Shown: piece after piece, positions 61,305 to 64,000 of the stretch | Layout: each line of letters begins with the position of its first letter | Numbering within the stretch: position 1 is the stretch's first letter | Notes under the pieces: model-generated | Database searches by the model: none | What the model was told of the DNA's origin: nothing | Seen by the model: only the letters and a program-made list of their open reading frames with translations | Made by a program: the position numbers and the translations under genes | Assembly: GCA_963747535.1 (NCBI GenBank) | Contig: CAVVFX010000006.1 | Location: 1,178,001 to 1,242,000, forward strand | DNA length: 64,000 nucleotides | Direction: 5' to 3' | From: CAVVFX01 sp963747535 | Lineage (GTDB): Bacteria > Acidobacteriota > Terriglobia > Bryobacterales > Bryobacteraceae

Positions 61305-61377
61305 GGGGATCCGGCGGCCGTTGGCTCTGCGCCAGAAGCGGGTGGCACAAGAATATCAACAGGATCGCACGCGGCAT
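61305..61377 (-). other. Out-of-frame signal peptide segment of the preceding gene
   Basis: In this frame the DNA encodes MPRAILLIFLCHPLLAQSQR followed by PPDP, a clear signal peptide with cleavage after Ala-Gln. A G4 run at 61305-61308 (C4 on the coding strand) is where the frame must change; with one base fewer the product would continue PSTLARVEGRVTNAVSGEP. Confidence 0.65.
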
Positions 61378-61501
61378 TAATTCAATTGTAAGCCGCTCAC
61401 CAACGGGCCCTCATCTCCGGGAGGCAGGACTGATTCAGTCGCCATGACGAAAACGATTCAGCTCGTCCAATAGAACCGGATCACCGTGGGATCATCGAGC
61501 T

Positions 61502-61948
61502 ATGAGCAAAATCCCGATCGCCGGACCCAATACGGAGGGACGCACTCTGGGTACGGACTGGTCGATCGCTCACGTCGCCAAGCTGCTGCGGTCGAATGCG
61601 GGACGGGGCGCGTGGGACAGTTCCTGCGGTACCGGTGGCAGTCTGGCCGACGTCAATCGGTACTATATCCGCAAAGTTTCCGCGAAACATTTGCCGACCG
61701 GCGTATCGCTGATATTTATGCGGCTGGCCAAAGAGGATTGCTGGTATGCGTCGCTATGCTTCGCGAGCGCCGACGGCTATTTGCCCTGGAACGAGGCGAC
61801 GGCCGACCGGTGGCTGAACGCGCTTTTTGGAGAGGACCGTTCGGGGGTGCGCGTGGAAGACGCCGGGAATCCCAGCGTCCGCCAATTCATCCTGCCGATT
61901 GGCCTTGGGGCGAAAGCTCAACCGGCAAGCCCTAATAGCCTTTTGTAA
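61502..61948 (+). CDS. Hypothetical protein
   Basis: I do not recognise this 148-residue protein. It has no signal peptide. A Cys/Gly/Ser region (GAWDSSCGTGGSLADVNRYY) and FMRLAKEDCWYASLCFASAD are the most marked stretches. Its 3' end overlaps that of the convergent macrodomain gene by 31 bases, so one of the two C termini may be imprecise. ATG 61502 is followed by a normal codon pattern. Confidence 0.55.
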   Translation: MSKIPIAGPNTEGRTLGTDWSIAHVAKLLRSNAGRGAWDSSCGTGGSLADVNRYYIRKVSAKHLPTGVSLIFMRLAKEDCWYASLCFASADGYLPWNEATADRWLNALFGEDRSGVRVEDAGNPSVRQFILPIGLGAKAQPASPNSLL

Positions 61949-62445
61949 GCTCTCTCCGCGGCTGCATCGAAGACTACGAAAACCACCGCGTCGATGGGGG
62001 TCTTATCCTGCAGGAACCCGCGAACCTCCCGTACGGCAATCTCTGCAGCCTCTGCGACGGGATAGCCGTAGACTCCGGTACTGATCGCAGGGAAACTGAT
62101 CGTGCGTGCACCGTGCTCGACAGCCAGCTTTAAGCACGTGCGATAACAACTGGCCAGCAGTTCCGGTTCCCCGTGACGGCCATCCTTATACACCGGACCG
62201 ACCGCGTGGAAGACGAACTTCGCCGGCAGGTTGCCCGCTCCGGTGACGACCGCGCTGCCGGTCGGACAACCTCCTTCGCGCTGGCGGATGCCGTCCAGTG
62301 CATGCCTGAGCAACTCGCCGCCGGCACGGTGGATCGCTCCGTCCACACCCCCGCCGCCGGCCAGCGCGGAGTTGGCCGCGTTAACCATGGCGTCCACCGG
62401 GATGCGCGTAATGTCGCCCCGCTCGATGCTGATTCTCGTGCTCAT
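61918..62445 (-). CDS. Macrodomain ADP-ribose hydrolase
   Basis: This 175-residue protein is a single macrodomain of the MacroD/YmdB class that removes ADP-ribose or deacetylates O-acetyl-ADP-ribose. Visible are ITRIPVDAMVNAANSALAGG (ligand loop with the Asn), GGVDGAIHRAGGELL and FPAISTGVYGYPVAEAAEIA. ATG 62445 is chosen because residues before it (to 62541) come from a repeat element. It is 31 bases overlapping with a convergent hypothetical gene. Confidence 0.9.
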   Translation of the reverse strand: MSTRISIERGDITRIPVDAMVNAANSALAGGGGVDGAIHRAGGELLRHALDGIRQREGGCPTGSAVVTGAGNLPAKFVFHAVGPVYKDGRHGEPELLASCYRTCLKLAVEHGARTISFPAISTGVYGYPVAEAAEIAVREVRGFLQDKTPIDAVVFVVFDAAAERAYKRLLGLAG

Positions 62446-62473
62446 CCTATGCCAGGTCCAGGTTGACGTCCAA

Positions 62474-62614
62474 AGGGGTCTGAAACTGCCAGGCTGGCCC
62501 CGTAGGGCAGACCATCGTTTTTTGTGGTCTGCCAGATGCAACCAGGATTGGCTGCCCCACGACAGCAGCCATCAAACCATTATTTTAATCTTGCAAGCGC
62601 CTCTGAAGTCTCCG
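62474..62614. repeat. Repeat composite related to the 47621-47825 element
   Basis: This region between the macrodomain and response regulator genes contains GGGGTCTGAAACT (62476-62488), the family 2 hairpin (62507-62532), a family 1 core end (GGATTGGCTGCCCCAC) and a tail with TTGCAAG..CCTCT..AAGTCT that resembles 47811-47832. Left terminal repeat was not found. Confidence 0.6.
62507..62532. repeat. Hairpin repeat family 2, copy 3
   Basis: GCAGACC-ATCGTTTTTTGT-GGTCTGC is the inverse of 57269-57294 with one difference. It sits within the composite between two minus-strand genes. Confidence 0.75.
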
Positions 62615-63325
62615 TTATACTTCTGCCGGGGCGCGCTCCGGCATGACGAACTGATAGCCAATCCGCGGTTCGGTAATGATGTATTGCGGCTTCATCGGAT
62701 TGGGCTCGATCTTCTTGCGCAGTTGATTGACGAAGACGCGCAGGTACTCGACCTCGGACTCGTGCTCGGGCCCCCAGACCGCGTTGAGCAGCTTCTTATG
62801 CGGCACGGGCCGGTTCGCCTGCGTGACCAACTGGCGAAGCAGATCGAACTCGGTGGGCGTTAACCGGCGCTGGACACCGTGAACCATTACCCGGCGGGTG
62901 ACAAAATCGATCTCGAGGTCCTCCGTCTTGATGGCATGCGGACTTTGGTCCGTCTGCAGGGTCCGCCGGCGCAGCGCGGCGCGAATACGAGCGGCCAGTT
63001 CGTCAAAACTGAACGGCTTGGTGACATAATCGTCGGCGCCCGCATCGAGCGCCTCCACTTTATCGGCGTCGGTGTTCCGCACCGACAGGATAATCACCGG
63101 CACGTCGGACGACGCGCGAAGTGAGCGGCATGTAGCAAGACCGCCCAAACCCGGCATATTCAGATCGAGCAGCACCAGATCTGGAGGGTCGGCAAGGACC
63201 AGCGCCAGAGCTTCTTCGCCGCTATGCGATTCCAGTATGTCGTAGCCTTCAGATCCCAACGTCGCTTTCAAAACGCGGCGGATCTGCGGTTCATCATCGA
63301 CTACAAGAATACGGCCAGACTTCAT
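62615..63325 (-). CDS. OmpR-family response regulator, KdpE-like
   Basis: This 236-residue regulator has a receiver domain with the phosphorylated Asp in LVLLDLNMPGLGG, acidic pair VVDDE and the Lys in DDYVTKPFSF, and a C-terminal winged-helix domain (LTPTEFDLLRQLVTQANRPV and the late RVFVNQLRKKIEPNP). The DNA-binding part resembles KdpE, the regulator of potassium transport, but no kdpABC genes are in the window. It overlaps the kinase gene by 4 bases (ATGA). Confidence 0.9.
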   Translation of the reverse strand: MKSGRILVVDDEPQIRRVLKATLGSEGYDILESHSGEEALALVLADPPDLVLLDLNMPGLGGLATCRSLRASSDVPVIILSVRNTDADKVEALDAGADDYVTKPFSFDELAARIRAALRRRTLQTDQSPHAIKTEDLEIDFVTRRVMVHGVQRRLTPTEFDLLRQLVTQANRPVPHKKLLNAVWGPEHESEVEYLRVFVNQLRKKIEPNPMKPQYIITEPRIGYQFVMPERAPAEV

Positions 63326-64000
63326 ATTGTTACGCTCTCCATTACGGTATCAGGGGCGAGAGGCAGTGAGAACCCGAATACGATGTATCCCCCGGAGTCG
63401 TTGCGTGCCTCGATTTCCCCCCCATGTGATTCCACAATCGTCCTGGCAATCGCGAGTCCCATCCCTGTCCCCTCGATCCGGCCTCGACTCTTGCGACCCC
63501 GATAGAATTTGTCAAATATCCGCTCACGCTCGTCTTCGTCGAGCACCGCGCCCATATTTCGCACCTCGATCACGGCATAATTGCCAGCCGCCCGGGCCAG
63601 GACTTCGACCGGCGAATCAGGCGGTGAGTACTTTAACGCATTGTCCACCAGTTGCGTTACAACTATTTGAATCAAGTGGGGATCGGCGGCAATCAACAAA
63701 GGCTCCCCCGGCAGGTCGGCCCTGATCTTGCGACCTTCCATGTTGCGCTTCAGGTCGGCCAGCGCCGCGAGAATCGGTTGGGAAACCGGAATGAATTCCC
63801 GTGCCGGAGTGACTTTCTCGCCCACCCTCACCAATTCGAGCGAGTCGCCAATCAACCGGGTGAGCCGGTCGGTTTCTTCGTCCACCACGGTGAGCAACTC
63901 GCGAGTTTCCTCCGTCACGGCGCTAGAACGACGCAACAGCGCGGAGGTGCACGCTTTGATCGACGTCAGCGGAGTTTTCAGATTGTGGGCGAAGGCGTCC
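63322..64000 (-). CDS. Sensor histidine kinase, KdpD-like, partial
   Basis: The gene is cut at the window end, so only the C-terminal about 226 residues are visible. The H-box reads AHNLKTPLTSIK with the phospho-accepting His at 63985-63987, then the N-box VDNALKYSP, G1 FDKFYRG and G2 GTGMGLAIARTIVESHGG of the ATPase domain. It pairs with the downstream response regulator by a 4-base overlap. A KdpD-type assignment rests on gene order and the HNLKTPL box and needs the N-terminal half. Confidence 0.88.
   Translation of the reverse strand, partial: DAFAHNLKTPLTSIKACTSALLRRSSAVTEETRELLTVVDEETDRLTRLIGDSLELVRVGEKVTPAREFIPVSQPILAALADLKRNMEGRKIRADLPGEPLLIAADPHLIQIVVTQLVDNALKYSPPDSPVEVLARAAGNYAVIEVRNMGAVLDEDERERIFDKFYRGRKSRGRIEGTGMGLAIARTIVESHGGEIEARNDSGGYIVFGFSLPLAPDTVMESVTI

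Noticed and set aside
62615..64000. Potassium-transport (kdp) operon
   Set aside because: Only a KdpE-like regulator and part of a kinase are present; no kdpABC genes are in the window.
1..64000. Defence system, prophage or CRISPR array
   Set aside because: No integrase, nuclease, reverse transcriptase, methylase or regularly spaced direct repeats with unique spacers were found; the repeats seen are coding tandem units or scattered palindromes.

Overview
The window looks like a chromosomal segment of a soil acidobacterium of the Solibacter/Bryobacterales type. The grounds are a roughly 60% GC sequence, a secreted protein ending in the Solibacter-type C-terminal domain (TIGR03437-like, 33000-34904), an 'acidobacterial duplicated orphan permease' (ADOP) with its PadR regulator (42171-46033), an Oar-like TonB-dependent receptor with an N-terminal carboxypeptidase-regulatory domain, several secreted beta-propeller proteins, and many short interspersed palindromic repeats between genes. 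This placement is inferred from families and not tested by search. I found no rRNA, tRNA, CRISPR array, transposase or phage gene.

Layout. 1-11220: a GH63-like glucosidase, an exporter-type ABC transporter, a YVTN-propeller/phosphoesterase with a secreted unknown, and a GMC oxidoreductase with its Tat-exported small subunit. 11394-18980: a glycosyltransferase island of two GT2 enzymes and three GT39-like membrane proteins, with a decayed copy of one of them at 12432-12683. 19251-23070: secreted hydrolases (acetylesterase, M20 amidohydrolase, PIG-L deacetylase). 23139-29691: the N-end-rule transferase bpt, then a tightly overlapping run of S55 peptidase, propeller protein and an RluB-type pseudouridine synthase carrying nine 30-residue repeats. 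29942-36591: TonB-dependent receptor, TIGR03437-like protein, DUF1080 protein and sugar isomerase-like protein. 36595-40384: aldo/keto reductase, DUF2127 protein, Fur regulator overlapping a FHA-GAF-PP2C phosphatase. 40473-46033: PadR, an ABC ATPase fused to an ADOP permease, and an ABC-2-type permease. 46214-52502: housekeeping genes glmU, yvcK, a TPR protein, accB-accC and recO. 52690-57172: unknown proteins, a candidate 46-residue secreted peptide and a DCC-lipase maturation factor fusion. 57490-64000: recN, a DUF167 protein, a carboxypeptidase-regulatory-like protein with an apparent frameshift, a macrodomain protein and a KdpE/KdpD-like two-component pair cut by the window end.

The genes mostly describe a polysaccharide-degrading, surface-glycan-building heterotroph. 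The most unusual items are the ATPase-ADOP fusion inside a PadR operon, the decayed glycosyltransferase copy containing a 29-base local inversion, a 205-bp MITE-like element with 16-bp perfect terminal inverted repeats between glmU and yvcK, the related hairpin repeat families, and the repeat-bearing pseudouridine synthase. I see no clear undescribed defence or mobile system; the ATPase-ADOP-permease operon is the best candidate for something new.
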